Program-made: the position numbers and the translations under genes
Notes under the pieces: generated by a model
What the model was told of the DNA's origin: nothing
Seen by the model: only the letters and a program-made list of their open reading frames with translations
Databases searched by the model: none
Shown: positions 22,900 to 37,400 of the stretch, one piece after another
How the letters are laid out: each line of letters begins with the position of its first letter
Numbering within the stretch: the stretch's first letter is position 1
Origin: Halichondria panicea
Taxonomy: Eukaryota; Porifera; Demospongiae; Suberitida; Halichondriidae
NCBI RefSeq assembly: GCF_963675165.1
Contig: NC_087377.1
Coordinates: forward strand, 1,079,501 to 1,143,500
Length of the DNA: 64,000 nucleotides
Direction of reading: 5' to 3'

Positions 22900-25004
22900 C
22901 TAGTTGAGATCCACTTTCGTCTCATCAGCTGACTCTAGCTCGGCTATCTCTTCCAGTCCATCGTGGGGTACAGGCTTTAGGTCAAAGCCAGTACCGGAGT
23001 TCAAGAACTCTAGACCACTGCCCCTGGGCCTACTCTTGGGTTTTCTTGATCGACCCTTAACACAACAGCTGCACAGGGAGGAATGATTATGAAGAAAGTA
23101 CACACTAAATATAATATAGAGTCATTGTTGAAAGTAGCTTTGATGGTCGATTATTTGAATTGGGATGGTCGAATTACAAATCTAGGATGTTTTGACAGAG
23201 GGGAGGCTGAGACATCCGCGAAATAATCTATTTATGCAATAATTATTATCCTTATTTACTAGCTCTTTGAAAGGCTAATCAAAATAATGATGTGTTAAAG
23301 TATCGATTACTGACTATTAAACGGAGGGGGGGGGGGTGTCTTTCAACAGCCATAACTTCAGTACAGTTGATCCGATGTCAACATTTTTAGGATTTTCTGA
23401 AACTTTGAAAAAGACCTTTCAAACGATGTGTTTCAATCCAAAATTTCTTTGGGTGCCCTAATTTGTCATTTTTTGGCCTCGGACCGTGGCTATAATTATA
23501 TAATCTATGCATGGTATCGCCAAATTGGCAAATACCTTTATTTCTCCAATATCAACTTTGATGGTACCATTTGAAAGGTCTTTTTCTAAGCTTTCAGAAA
23601 AACATAACATTTTTGATTTTCGATCCACAGAATTCAAGTTATGGCAGCTGAAATATTCCCAAAATCATTAAATAAACGGAGGGGGGGGTGTCTTTCAACA
23701 GCCATAACTTCAGAAATAGTTTTGTGTTCCCGTGAGTGGGTTCAATTCACCAGCAATAATTTTGCGTTCCCTTAAGTGGGTTCAATTCCAAATTGTCATA
23801 TACTTTTATCTCTCGAATATCAACCTTGATGGTACCATTCTTTCTAAGCTTTCAAAAAAACCTAAATTTTTTTATTTTTGATCCACAAAATTCTAGTTAT
23901 GGCAGCTGAAAGATTCCCAAAATCATTAATTGATTAGATTTGCACTTAAAATCAAGATAGGTGGTGTGTATCTAATCATGCAGTTATTATGCATAATTAT
24001 ACAGTGACTAACTCACTAAAACTAAGAATGCCATAATTATAGCTAATTATGGGTACAGTTAATAGAGTAATCTCACCATGTTATGGTAATAAGCAGAACC
24101 AGGATCAGTCCCAGACCACCCCCCACTCCGATACCAATGATCTGTTCGAGCGTCAGAATTGTGGGAGAGGTTGGTTCAGTGCCAATTGTCTGCACATCAG
24201 TCACTTCAAAACCAAGAGCTGTGTACTCATCACAATGAGCCTGGAGGAGGAGGTGATATAATTATTTGATAAATATTCAACACGTAGCAATTAAGAATAT
24301 ACTCACTATTACAGCCGTTTCCAAGGCACTGCCGCTGAGGAAGCCACCATCCAAACGGGCGTACATGCTAAAGCGTATACTAGACTTTTCAGATCCAGTA
24401 CTAGCAATCTCAGCAATATAAAGGTTGTCAGCTGTGAGTGTGTTTATCCTGAGTGGGTGTGTGTGAGGGTGTGTGTGGGGGGGGGGCAATGAAGTAGTTA
24501 AGATAATGTATAAAGGCAAAAATGTATTTAAATATTTATGGTTTAATCTCTCATGAAACGTTATCCTCTGTACATGCATAGTTGTACGTATCAATCTATT
24601 CACCTCATTGTTCTTGCCTCAGGGTACGACACTAGACACTCATTGTCCTCACAGTAGACATTGATAGCATCAGCTGTGGCTTCTCTAAAGCGCCTCTGTA
24701 CCTCAAGAGTGAACTGCAAGGAAAGAACAAAGTATCAAAAAACACGCGCGAAGAGTGAGAATGCGTCCCGTTATTTGGCATGCAATTATAAAAATGCAAA
24801 GTGCAATGTATAGTGTCATTCGCTTTTGAAACCCAATATAATTATATGGAATATAATTATACGGTTATACTTCTAGACAACATTAATTTTGGAGTTATAT
24901 ATAGTTTACCGTGTAAAGGTTGAATCCGTTGATCTCCACAATGATGACATTACCTGTCGCTTCCTCGGGTACAGTCACTGGTGGTGCAGTGGTGAGCAAG
25001 CCCT
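22900..25004 (-). CDS. Copy B exons 24-28: membrane-proximal region, transmembrane helix and tail
   Basis: Exons 24-26 encode a conserved membrane-proximal segment with one Cys pair ([10 protein letters not shown]), possibly SEA-like but not recognisable as such. Exon 27 holds the helix [20 protein letters not shown]. Exon 28 begins [12 protein letters not shown] (membrane-side cysteines and basic residues, typical of palmitoylated positive-inside anchors) and ends in an acidic segment finishing KVDLN. Confidence 0.85.
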
Positions 25005-28000
25005 CTGTGTAGGTGTAGGTGTGTGTGTGTGGGGGGGGTGTGTGGGAGTGTGTAAGTGTGTGTTCTACGCATACACACAACAGAACTCTTATACTGAAAA
25101 TCTCAATGGACCAATTTATACAAAAATTGCTCAGACACACACTCTGCTAATGCACTCACCAGCTTGACACACTCCATCCACTAGTAGTGTACCAGCCGGA
25201 CACTCACAGCTGTAGCTACCCACACTATTCACACAGAACATGGAGGGTTCACAAAGGTCAGCAGCAAATATGTCCAGAGCTGCTACCAAACACTCGTTGA
25301 TATCTGTGATTATATAGTGAGGCCAAGATTACATACCATAATAATTATAGTGTCTGGTTTTAACATTGAAAGAAAGCAACTGAGTGTACTTTCACACATA
25401 AACACAGCTAAATTAGCGATCACATAATTATAATACATACTGTGTCTATATACAATTGGAGCAATTAAACTAAATTGTACATGCGTATTAGTAATTATAG
25501 TGCTGACGCATGCATGGGCATACCAACATGCAGTGGCTCTATATTATTGCTAACACATGAACATGCAGGTCCAAACACATGCTTCTAATTATGGATGCAT
25601 GGGGGCTTATATAGATGCATGGCCGGCCCCATTAACCTGTATTGACAATAGAAAGGCTTTATGTACTAACGATTTGTAATAACTCATTGGAACAGCTTCT
25701 CTCCTGACAAGAACACCATTCAAGACATGCAGTTGCAGTAATTGCTAAGCACACTACAGCACACTACAGCCCATACATGCAGTTGCAGTAAATGCTAAGC
25801 ACATGCACTACAGCCCATACATGCATGCAAACGGCAATTTGTGTAGTGCCTGCATAGCTACTCCCTCTCACCAGTACAACTCCCCCCAGGCAGTAGCTGG
25901 TATCCCTCTTGACAGGAACACCTGTATCCTCTCAGTCCCTCCAAGTCAGTACAGATATGCTCACATGGAGACTCCTCACACTCATTGATATCTGCATGTG
26001 AGAGTGGGGAAAGTCTTATGTATGTACGTGTTAGTCACACAGTGGACCACCTCCAAAACTGGTCTACAATATGGACTCCACTAAACACATGAATGTCTCA
26101 GAATCTTCGCATGCTCTAGATAACGTACTTGAGCAATCCATCTCATTGGATACCAGCTCGTAACCAGGGAAACAGCCGCATGTTTCCACTCCCAATAATC
26201 TCACACATGATTGGGCACAGCTGTTACTAGCATCGCACATCGCTATCGGATCAACTGCAGAATAAAATATACAAATGAGAATAAAATAAAATTATATAGA
26301 GGATTAATTATAGCACTGTTTTCGTACCATTGCAGGTTCTGTTGTTGGTGCTGATGGTGTAACCTTCGTCACAGCTGCAAACAAATCCTCCCATCGTGTT
26401 GGTACAGTCGTGATGACAACCACCATTGAGCAAAGAGCACTCGTCAATGTCTGAAAGAAATAATATAAATGGAAACACCATCAATTTACCATCAATGTCT
26501 GAATTTGGTGTCTTTCATACCAATCACAATTAGGGCCCAAAAGCAATCGCTAATTTAAACAAATCATTAATTTTGATAGGCCTTTCAAAGAGCTACAAAA
26601 CACATTCTTTACATTTGTAATTGGACAATCCCAACTCAAGGTTATCGACCATCAAGTTACTGAAATGGATCATCCACTTACCTCTACATTGTGTATCATC
26701 GTAAAGCTCGTAACCAGGGTAACAGGCACACTCAAAGCTTCCTGGTTGGTTGACGCATAGTTGAGCACAACCATGCATGGTACTGTTACACTCGTTGATA
26801 TCTGAGGAGACCGATAGCTTGCATTAATTGTCGAAGCCATAAGTCAATAGCTCCATATAGCATATAATTATAGGGGAGAGAAATAGCTATTATATACTGA
26901 AGGTTTGTTTGTTTGTCCTTGATATTTAATTATTTAATTGTTAAAGTAATGAGCATATAATTATTATTACTATAGCTTACCGGCGCACTTTGACCCATCT
27001 CCACGATATCCCTCAGGGCATGGACCACACACTGCCCCCACTCCTGGAGCAGGGATGTCCACACAATCCACACCCATGAAACAGTCAAAGTTGGCACAGC
27101 CGTCAACGTCAGCCTCACAGAAGTCACCTTCCCAACCTGAAACAGTGTATCACATTTATACTTCATGCATACTACTATAAATATTATTTACAATTTAACC
27201 TAGTACCCATAATTATGTGAATGTATTGAGACCACTCAGTATACTATAAAGAGGGCATGCATGCACATCTATACCGAAAAACTACATACCTTGAGGGCAT
27301 ACACAATTGGAGACGACAGTACTGGTGCTCTGGTCCACCACTCCCTCCAGTGTGCAGTTGCCATTATTCTCACAAGCACAAATCACAATCTATGATGAGA
27401 AATGCAAAAAAACTCTGAAAGACCTTTCGAAATAATGTATGCCTCTCTATACAAAGGGTAAAGCTTCTATAGCCTGAAACCAAAAACTGAGTTCATCAAA
27501 CCTGCACTTCCAGAGTTGACCCAGCATCCAGATCATCAGTGGCCAAAAACACAAGAGAAATATCAGCAATTTCATCAAGTTCCAACCTGAAGGTGTACTC
27601 TATGGTATAGTCGCCCTTAGGGGTAGGTAGTAGAGTGGCCCCAGCTGGCAGTCCATCCACCAATATCACGTTGATACTGCCTTTGTCATCAGTCACATTG
27701 AACACCAGTACAGCCTCTTCCCCCAGTGTAACATAGAGGCTGTCAAGACCATAGATGAGAGGAGGGAAGTTAGCTGTATAGGTAAAGTTGACAGTTAATA
27801 AAAAAAATTGTTTGGGTCCAAAAAATCGGAGAGAGGTCTTTCGAAGAGCTACAAAAATATTATAGATTTGTAAACTGACAATTCCAACTAAGAAATATTG
27901 AAGATCAAAGAGGGTTCCCAATTAGCACGTAAGTTGTTTGGGCACGAAGGAATCACTAGCACATCCATTTAATAGACATTTGAAATTAAAAGCTACGCAA

Positions 28001-31000
28001 AAATTAATTCGATAGCTACCGCGTGCATAATTATGGAAATTCAATGGAAATAAAACGATATACAAATAACGTACATGTAAGCTTCTCATCTTCATCGATT
28101 GTAGAAATCATGTTCATTGTTTCGAGGCCGATGTCAGTATCCCCTGTTTCCATAGAGTCAAAAATGCACTCTACATTAGCCCCGCACACCAGCAGAATAT
28201 CAGCTGAAGCAGCAGCTACCACTTCATCCAGGTAGGGTGGATCGTGATCAAGCACAGCATAGTCTGCAGCAGTCATGCCCTCAGGGTAAGTAAAGAGAGA
28301 CTCTGAAGTATTCAGTTGCCCTGTGAATTAACACAAACAATGCACATTTAGATATTTTAGCATACTGAGGCATGCAGTAGTACTATACTCATGCAGAGTC
28401 AATAGCTCACATGACAGTCCAACTTGATGTAGTAGCCGGAAGGAGAACTCAGAGAGAGGTACCATTGTTCCATCTCTGTATACGACATCATCAGTTTGAT
28501 CACCATTGTAGTTTCCAACCATTCCTGCACAAAACATCAACTCTCAATGTCACATGACCTACCGTCAGTATTGTTGCAAAAGTAATACCAAATACGATTT
28601 ATAAATACACCATGCAAAATTGCTCACTAGTAAACTGCAATAAAATGACCCACCACCACTACTAATATTTGGCCAATGTTAATCAATGTCTTGTTTCTGG
28701 TTACCTCCCTCCTCAAATTTCACTGCCTCATCAAAAAACTCATTATTATGACATCACTCCATTATTTTCATTAACCACACCTACTTGTGGGTGTGTCACA
28801 TGATAAATAGCATAGATGCAGCATAGGATTTTCCTTTTTCATATTTGTGGTTTTATTGTATATCCAGTGTGGTTATTTTAATTAACAGGAAATGGGGTTT
28901 TACAGGAAGTGATGTCACAATAATGAATAATGATAACCTCCCTCCCTCACTAGTGGTAAGGTGATTTCCAAACCAGAAACAAGACATTGACAAACACTGG
29001 CCTTATAACTAGTGTTCAAGCTGGCGCTGTGCTAATGCCTCTCACCATGGTTTTGCTTTCGCTGAAAAGTATTAGAGTGTTATATTAGTTTCTATAATGA
29101 ATTTTATATTAAAGTTAGCTTATCTATATAAAGTCACTGAGAAGAAAAGACTTATTTACATGCATCTATTGTTGTATTATGTGGCTTACTAGGACCTCAA
29201 GAAAGAAGAAAATTGATTCTTCCAGGATCTGTAGTTCAGTGTATATAATATCTAAGAACAAAAGACCTGTGTACATGCATATTGTTATCTAATTAGTATA
29301 TTATTATATGGTAGTGTTTTGTGGCTTACCAGGCCTTCAAGACAAAGATGATTCTGCCAGGAGGATCTGGATCTGGATCTTGGATATTATTTCTTAGCCT
29401 CGTTCCCAGGCCTTACTTTTTCTTGCTGTTGTCACTGTTCATCCATAAATCACAAGAAAGTCATAGTGAGGCAGCAAAGAAAGAAATGGGCGTACAGTTA
29501 AGAAAAAGTAAGGCCTGGTTTGGGAAATCGCGTGATCCACAAGGATTTTTATGAACGTGGGCGATATGTAGCCCACAATCGTGACGTAAGGTATTCTCCC
29601 ACGCATTCAGAGTTAATAAAACTGTACTGAGACAACCACCCAAGCTGTGCTGCAAGTCAGATCAGAGAACCAGCGTGGCCAGCTCTGGTGGCAGTAGCTA
29701 CCTGCTATATGATAATGATGACTAAGCTATTCTTGATCTATACTAGCATGTAGAAAGACACAAGAAAAGGTAATAGTCTGATAGAATCTGAACACAATCT
29801 AGACTAGTAGATCATCTAGGCTAGCTAACCCTAAAGTATATAGCTAGCTAGCTATAGTGCTTGCAAACTTCCAGTTCCAAGTCCATGTCCAGCTTGCTGC
29901 AGGCAAAGTTTTATTAGTCATAGATATCTGCGTGGGCAGTCCAACATCTCTAGCTCAGCATGCCCACGCTCATTTTCACCCTTCTACCACCCTTCTACCC
30001 TCACGCGACTTCCCGATACAGGCTCTCCTTTTTCCTAACTCTACGTCTATTTCTTTCTTTATTCCTCCAATTAATACCGTATTTTATCTCATTGAACGAT
30101 TAAGACAGTATTTTATCTTATTGAACGATCGTGATAAAGAACAGAAAAAGGAGAGCCTGTGTAGAGGCTAATTATTTCTCACACATGGGGGATTAAGCGC
30201 GCATGCGCATTACATCCACAGGAATAATTAAAGGGTGTGTCCAAAGAGATCAATTTCACAAATGGCTACTGCTAGCTAGCTGTTTTAACAGATATTTTCT
30301 GAGTATTGTAGCTAACAAAAAGCTAGCGCTTTAGTGCAAGGCTAACTCATATGTTGAATAGAAAGTTTGTGCGGACAGATGACGCTATGAAAGATTCTGA
30401 AGAGACTGCAACAGCCTTCAATGTGAGTCAAACTAGCCATAACTCGAGAAAGAAGCTTTAGTTTGCTAATCCACGAATCAAAATCCAAGAGAACGTGGCT
30501 AGAAGCCTATAGAAGCTGTTAGTTTTCGTCGCATTGCAACCGTTGAGCAGTTAGAGCTGGAACAGACACACACACATACACACACACACGGTCAGCTTTA
30601 CCGTATCCCTCGTGCGTCTACACCTCGAGGCATAATTACACTGTATTATAATTATTATATTTTGCACAAAGGGCTAATTAAAACATTATCGATCTCTCAC
30701 CTAGTATATGTATATACCCTCATTCATGTACAATAATGTCTGACAACAAGCTATGGAAGCTAGTTATATTATCGTAATAAATTATTGTTTGCATACCTCT
30801 AGTTAGACCTCTGTATTTGTCAGGGATGATGACTGTGAAGGTCAGCATGCTTGTTAGATTCACCATTAATCCCATTCCATTCGGGAACGTGGCCAGGATG
30901 GAATTGGAACTGCTTCGAGACACAGTGTAGAAATCAGTGGATATAGAAGCGTTGAGGCTGACCAGCTGGTCCGTCACATCTTCTCCACTGATTAGAATCT

Positions 31001-31324
31001 CTAGCTGTCTAGATGCATTCAAGTGAATCTGTTGGACAGATGGTTAAAAATGATGATGGTATAATTCTATATCACGTACTTCAACGGGAGTGTCCCTGCT
31101 CATAGCGAAAGCGAAACCACCTAGCTCAGTAGCTTTAGTAGTAGAATCTGGGAGTGGTTGCATACGAGCTTGGATCCAGAAAGTGGTGTCATCAGTCACC
31201 AACTCCAGTAGAATATACTCCCCCCAACCATTGAATGTGAACTTAGCTCCATCAAGGTTGGTGAGATGAGGATCACCTGTACAGAAGGCTGTGTGTGTGT
31301 GTATCATCGCATGTGTGAGTGTGA

Positions 31325-31390
<66 letters not shown>

Positions 31391-31398
31391 GTGTGCGC

Positions 31399-31448
<50 letters not shown>

Positions 31449-34400
31449 ATGCACAGAACAGTTTATATCTGCAAGAATAGTAAAGATAACTGACGCACAA
31501 CACTCACTTCTTCTTGGTGGTTGATAAGTGGTACAAGTAACTGGAGGTCTTCTAGTCCTGTACAGTGTGTCTGCTTCTCCCCCTATGCTGCATACATCTC
31601 GCAGCTTGTAATCAGTTTCAAGGAACTGGTTTGGGAAGAAGCTAGGACTGTAGGACACCACTCCACTGATACCACGCACATTGTTGAGAGATCCACTCCT
31701 TCGTCTGTGATGAACATAGCACCATAAACAAAACAATTAAATGTGGAGTTAACAACGTCAAGTTTTACTAACTTATAGAAATTAATTTTAATTCTTACCT
31801 ATAGCAGCAAAGAATGGTGTCAGTCTGACTGAAGCTTGGAGTAAAACAAAACTGGTTATTATACACTGGGTCCAAAGTCAACTCATACATATCAATGGAT
31901 CTAAAAGCAAAGTCTCTGAAAGCCTGTGCCAAGTTGCAAGGGCATCCATCTCTTAGTGTGGTTCCATTGATGATGTCAAAATACACGGTATCGTTGTTGA
32001 TAGTGCTGGTACATTCTGCACGTGCCAGTTGCGTGGTGTTCATAGATCGGCCGATATAGTACACCTCGTTATGGTAACGTCCCCCTCTAGCGAGACTGGA
32101 ACATGCAATTGTTTGGCTCATGGGTAAGTTGGAGATTCGGTGATCATGGAAGGAAGACAATTTGTCGCTATCACTACCAAAATACGAGCCTGGATTGATG
32201 TTGTAGCCGATTGTTGAATATTCACCATTCTGCGACTCCCCCCATTGTAGATCATCACAGATATACGTGTAGACAGTGAAGCTTATCACACCATCAGTTA
32301 TGATAATGGCTTCAAAAGAGTTCTGAAGAAAAAATTAACTCCATTATAAGCAATAGAAGCAACTCTGTAACTGTTAATGCAGTTTAAATGATGGTATAAT
32401 TATATCTTAATGTTACAGACTGTCTACAATTGCACGTATACGCACACACACACACACACACACAGCCAGCACACACACACCCCACCCACACACACAGCAC
32501 TCACTCGTCCTCTCTCTGTTGCAGTATGGGGGTATGGAGGAACATAGTTCCAGGAGGCTACTAGCATCCAGGTGGACTCAAACTTGCCAACAATGTCAGA
32601 ATCAATCTGGCTTGAAATGAAAGAGCTCACGGGACTCATAAAACCTTCAGGATCCCCGGCAGCACCACCGTATACTCTGTACTTTACACTAGAGGCGGGG
32701 TTTCGGCCATCGTGGTCATTCCAAAATGGAGCGAGCAAGTTTGATTGGCTGATCCTGACATCGGATGTAGGGAATCGTTCTTGTGCTGTACCGAGAAAGA
32801 GAGGTGGAGTTCCAACAGTCAGCATGCCATTCGTGCAGACCTGCAGGAAAGAAGAAAGTCTTTCATTATAAAACCCAACTGCAGAGTGTGTTTAGTAAGG
32901 AACTATAATTATATATTTGATTGCTTGAATGTTGCTAGCTCTAGTTAGCCAATGAATTAAGAGTGCATGGTATCTAGATAGCTAGAGCATTTACGTCTTT
33001 AACTCACATGAACGTATTGTTGTGTTTCTGCTCCAAATGGAATACCAGTGCTCGAATAAATCCTCTGTGAACAACCATCGTCTCTATTCAACAATGGCAC
33101 ACCATCTTCTGGGAAGAAGGGAGGAATGAAGTCCACACCTGCCACCAAAGCTGAGGAGAGAAATACGTTTAAACTCACGACTAGGATCAAGTGCTGCACA
33201 CCAGCAGCATACTATAGTGGTGCATGGTGGCTATTAAGATTGATGCTACTACCAACTAAAAACACTTACAGGGTAAGTTACACACTCACCTTGAGTGACA
33301 ACATTGATCCTTATTATTTCATCGCCATAGATACACGAAACACTTCCACTGAAATCACCAAAAATATTCAGAGTGATCCTATTCTCGAGTGTAGTGACTA
33401 TAAACTCTTCACCACTAACATCTGAACTGAACTCTATCTTTTCTATGGACTCCAGAAGATTGAGTCTCCACAACATTGTTGCAGGGATGGTCTCAAGATC
33501 CGTTCTTGTTGGATTGATATACCGCAGACATTCAAATGAGGTAGTTGTATTAATCGTGTCACCATTCATAACAAGCTTGCGACTACTGTCAGGCTCGATG
33601 CTGTACAGAGTCAGCGTATCTGCAACAAGTATAATCAAAGTAGTGCATAATAAAACGATAGGCCCTAAAAATACACGTCTCTATAATTATATTATACCTG
33701 ATACTGCTCTAAAGGTTGAGCTGGAGGTTGACACAGTGGAATTATAATCATCTGGGTCTCTGGCTTCACAGATAAACTCCATCCCATCTAGCAACTCAAT
33801 GTGGTCTTTGTCCAGTTCAAAGTCCAATCTCACAGAGCTATTGGTGTTATCTTCGTAGGTAGTCGTAATGCCCAGTGAAGTGAAGTTTCCCGGGAAGACT
33901 ACGGGAATGTTTGTATTATCCGAGGTACAAGTGAGAGAGGCGGTTGTATCGGGAGGGTCAGAGTTCAACACAGTCAGGACCGGTGGGTAGAGAGTGAGCT
34001 CAGGTTCTGTGGATGAGGGGCAAGCAAAACAACGGAGTATTAAACACACAAACAAAATAACTATGTTCATTTAACTTATAATGTATACGTGTATGAAAGA
34101 TGCTGTTACGCACCATGTGTGCTTATGGCATCATGGAGTTGCATACTCTTCCTAATGAACTCTTGCTAATACACACAATGGCGTAATCACAGGGAAACTT
34201 AGGAAATGATTGATGCTATAAAAAGGATGCCAAAAGTCCAAAGTCTAAAATTAATGGCTGCTGCATCAGTGCAGCACAGCCTTGCAGCTACCAATAGCTA
34301 GTGTTTTAGTGCAGAGCTAACGAGTAGCAACACTCCACAAGTTTTGCTATAATGAAAAGGCTCCGATGGCATTATATACAAGTGAGCAAAACTAGGCATC

Positions 34401-37400
34401 TCGAGAAGGGAGCATTATCTTGCAAATCTGCTAATTTCAATCCAGACTAGAAGTCTATATAAGAAGCTCTTACTTGCACTTCATTGATCCTTGAGCAGCT
34501 GTAGCAGTCTACACACACACACACAAACACACACACAAACACATTGTATACCTTGCTTGCTCATGTGTAAACCGAGGCATATAATTATGCTTGCAAGTAA
34601 ATACACTTAGGAAACATTATACTTATATTTAATAACAGCTAAACACTTATGATACTGATTTACTACTGTAACAGCTATTACAGTATGTAATTAATCATAC
34701 TTACCATTGACATCGATAGTGAAGCTTGGGCGTAGATTATAATAATTATTGTATGAGAGAAAGTACTCTCCCTCATAATTGAACTGGGTCCTGTTGATGT
34801 GCAGCTCAGCATGGTATGGGAATGGAGTGTTTAGTTCAACACGGAACGCAAAAGGAGGCGGGTATCCATAATAATAATAAGCCTCCCCATACGGGTAATA
34901 ATCATCATCGCTGGGTATCACAACTTGGAATCCAAAACCATAGTTTACAACACCAAAAAGGTCACTATGTGCAAAGCGGACTACAATATCTTCGCCTATA
35001 TCACCAGTAGCAGAGGCTCCTTCGTAGAAAAATATATAAAAAGGATCTGAATGGGAAGAAAGCAAAACAACACAGAGTGCTAGAACAGACGCTGCCTAAC
35101 AAATCAGTGTGTATGCTGCATGTGAAGAATGCAGTACATGGGGCAGATATCTAGGGGCGTGGCTGCAACCCCCACCAAACACTCAGCTCCACCCTCAGTT
35201 GTATCTATGCTACAATGCAGGAGTAAGACTGAGGGTGGACTGAGGTGTTTGCAACTCCATGAGTACAGAGGTGTAGCTAAGCAGAGCACTGGGGTTTTAG
35301 CTACAAGAATGAATACAAAATCTCACACAAAACTGTTTTGCTCATTACCCAAAGTGCGCCTGGGCGGCCACAGGCATAGTAGACAGTTGGTTTGTTTGTC
35401 TGTCTGTAATTTATGAGCCTGCTCACCTGGATGCCATAGCTCTGCGTTTACAGCATAGCGTTTACAGCATAGATATATAGCCTTCACACAACTAGTATTG
35501 ACAATGGAAGATTTCGATGTTAAAGCTTTGTTGTCGTATAAAAGCAAGCAAAAGCTAAGAAGCTTGAAGGCTAGCACTACACATGACAAAAAATGATGAC
35601 TTTTAGATCTACATGCATATTTGCAGCTGAAGTGATCCTTTACCACATAAAAGTAGAATTATAGGTTGTTGCTTCTTTAGGACTCTCCAAGTGACATGCA
35701 TTCTGGTTTCTGGCGGCCTGAAGTTCTCTAATTGCATGAGGGAGGGCGGCTTTTCTCATTATGTCATTATTAATTATTTGCTAGGATTGTAGAGTTGTGC
35801 GCGTGCGCACAAGGGCCATGCCCCTTCCACACTGTATGTATGTATGATATACTCTGGTTTCTGGTCCACCACGCACCCACATCAGATTTTATTCTTGGAT
35901 TTCTATCTCACATGCGCAAAATGATCCCATGTGGTACAAATAATGAGTTCATAAGGTAAACTTAAATTCGCCCGGTACATAACATACAACGCTCCATGTA
36001 TACTATAGATCTACTTACTGGAATGTAGAATGTGAGGGATGAGGTAAGTGTCTCCCTCTGTCCTGCATGTGTAGTAACCTTCCAAACCAGACTGGTATAG
36101 CCCCCTGGGTGCATTCAAGGTAGTGGAGCTAGGCCAATCATTTTGGATGTAGTTAGCAGGAATATACACTGCACCATTGTTAATATCCAGCATGGGGTTC
36201 ACATGTTGGCTAGTGTCCCCACTTGTACACGTCACACTGCAGAGGGTGGGGGGGGGGTCGTGTTAGTACACCGGAGAGGTTGTGTAAATATACATGCATG
36301 TGATGCAAGCAATAATTATGCCTCGGTGCGCATGCGCAAGCGAGGTATACGGTATATAGTGTGTTTGTGTGTGTGTCTGTGTAGACTGCTACAGCTGCTC
36401 AAGGATGAATCAAGTGCAAGTAAAAGTTTCTATAGGCTTCTAGTCTTGTTTTCTTGGATTTTAATTCGTGGATTTGCAAAATAATGCTTCGTTCTCGAGT
36501 TATGCCTAGTTTTGCTTACTTGGAATGCCATTGCAGCCTTTTCAGAAGAGCACGTAGCCAAACTTGTTTACCGAGTGTTACTACTCTACTTAGTAGTTAG
36601 CTCTGCACTAGAACGCTAGCTATTGGTAGCTGCAAGAGTGAGAACAGAGCTGCAAGGCTCTGCTGATGGCAGCCATTAATTTTAGACTTGAACTTTTGGC
36701 ATCGATCATTTTTAACAACAATCATGGTCGATCATTACCCACTCTTTGAGTTTGCATGCAGCAAAATGCAAAAATAAGCTATTAGTAGCTTTATGTTATG
36801 TAGCTTTGGCATCTCTCCACCGAGGCATCAGCACCTGCGGTGCTTTCATTCATTCAAGTTACGTAAAACTTGTTTATTATGTCTCACCTGATAACCCTCT
36901 CACCAATGTAGGATCGAACTATGTATGGCTGCCCCAGACTGAGTGTCAGGTCCAGAGTCAACCCACCGACGTACTCCAGCTGAATGGACATAGTCACAGG
37001 CTCATAATCTGGAGGGAAAACATTCAGTAATCGTGGTAGTAGTAAACTAAACCCATGCATAGTTATCGTGAACTATAATAATAGTTAGACACTGTTTAGG
37101 AAGTTTCTACGTGATTTAGAAGCCCAAAGGGCTGGTTGTAGTATCCAAAATGTATAGGGAGGGTTCTACTAGCTCTGGGCATTTAGATCATAGCAAGAAA
37201 TCTATCACTATAATGTATCCGTTATAATTATATACTCACTGGGTTCTCGACTCCCGAAATCAGAAACTGAATATGAACCAGAGTAAGAGCTCTCTTCTCC
37301 GTAATATGAGGCAGCAAATCCTTCTTCTAAGATAAGGTTACAGTCTCGAATGAAGTTTCTACCACCAGCAGTGCATATTCCTTTGCTTGCAAGAAGACCT

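Noticed and set aside
22904-23086. Plus-strand frame of 60 codons opposite the tail exon (also at 41,225, 39,771 and 56,405)
   Set aside because: It mirrors the conserved minus-strand tail exon, which has splice signals, correct phase and protein-level conservation. The plus frame is a shadow.
25722-25835. CRISPR-like direct repeats
   Set aside because: Two to three copies of a CATGCAGTTGCAGTAA unit in an intron are an ordinary tandem repeat; the DNA is eukaryotic and there are no cas genes.
35129-35416. Plus-strand frame of 95 codons identical in B and C (52,355-52,642)
   Set aside because: It lies inside intron 4 and overlaps an old GGGGCGGATCTAGGGG-type repeat also present in A (14,573). 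No domain is seen.
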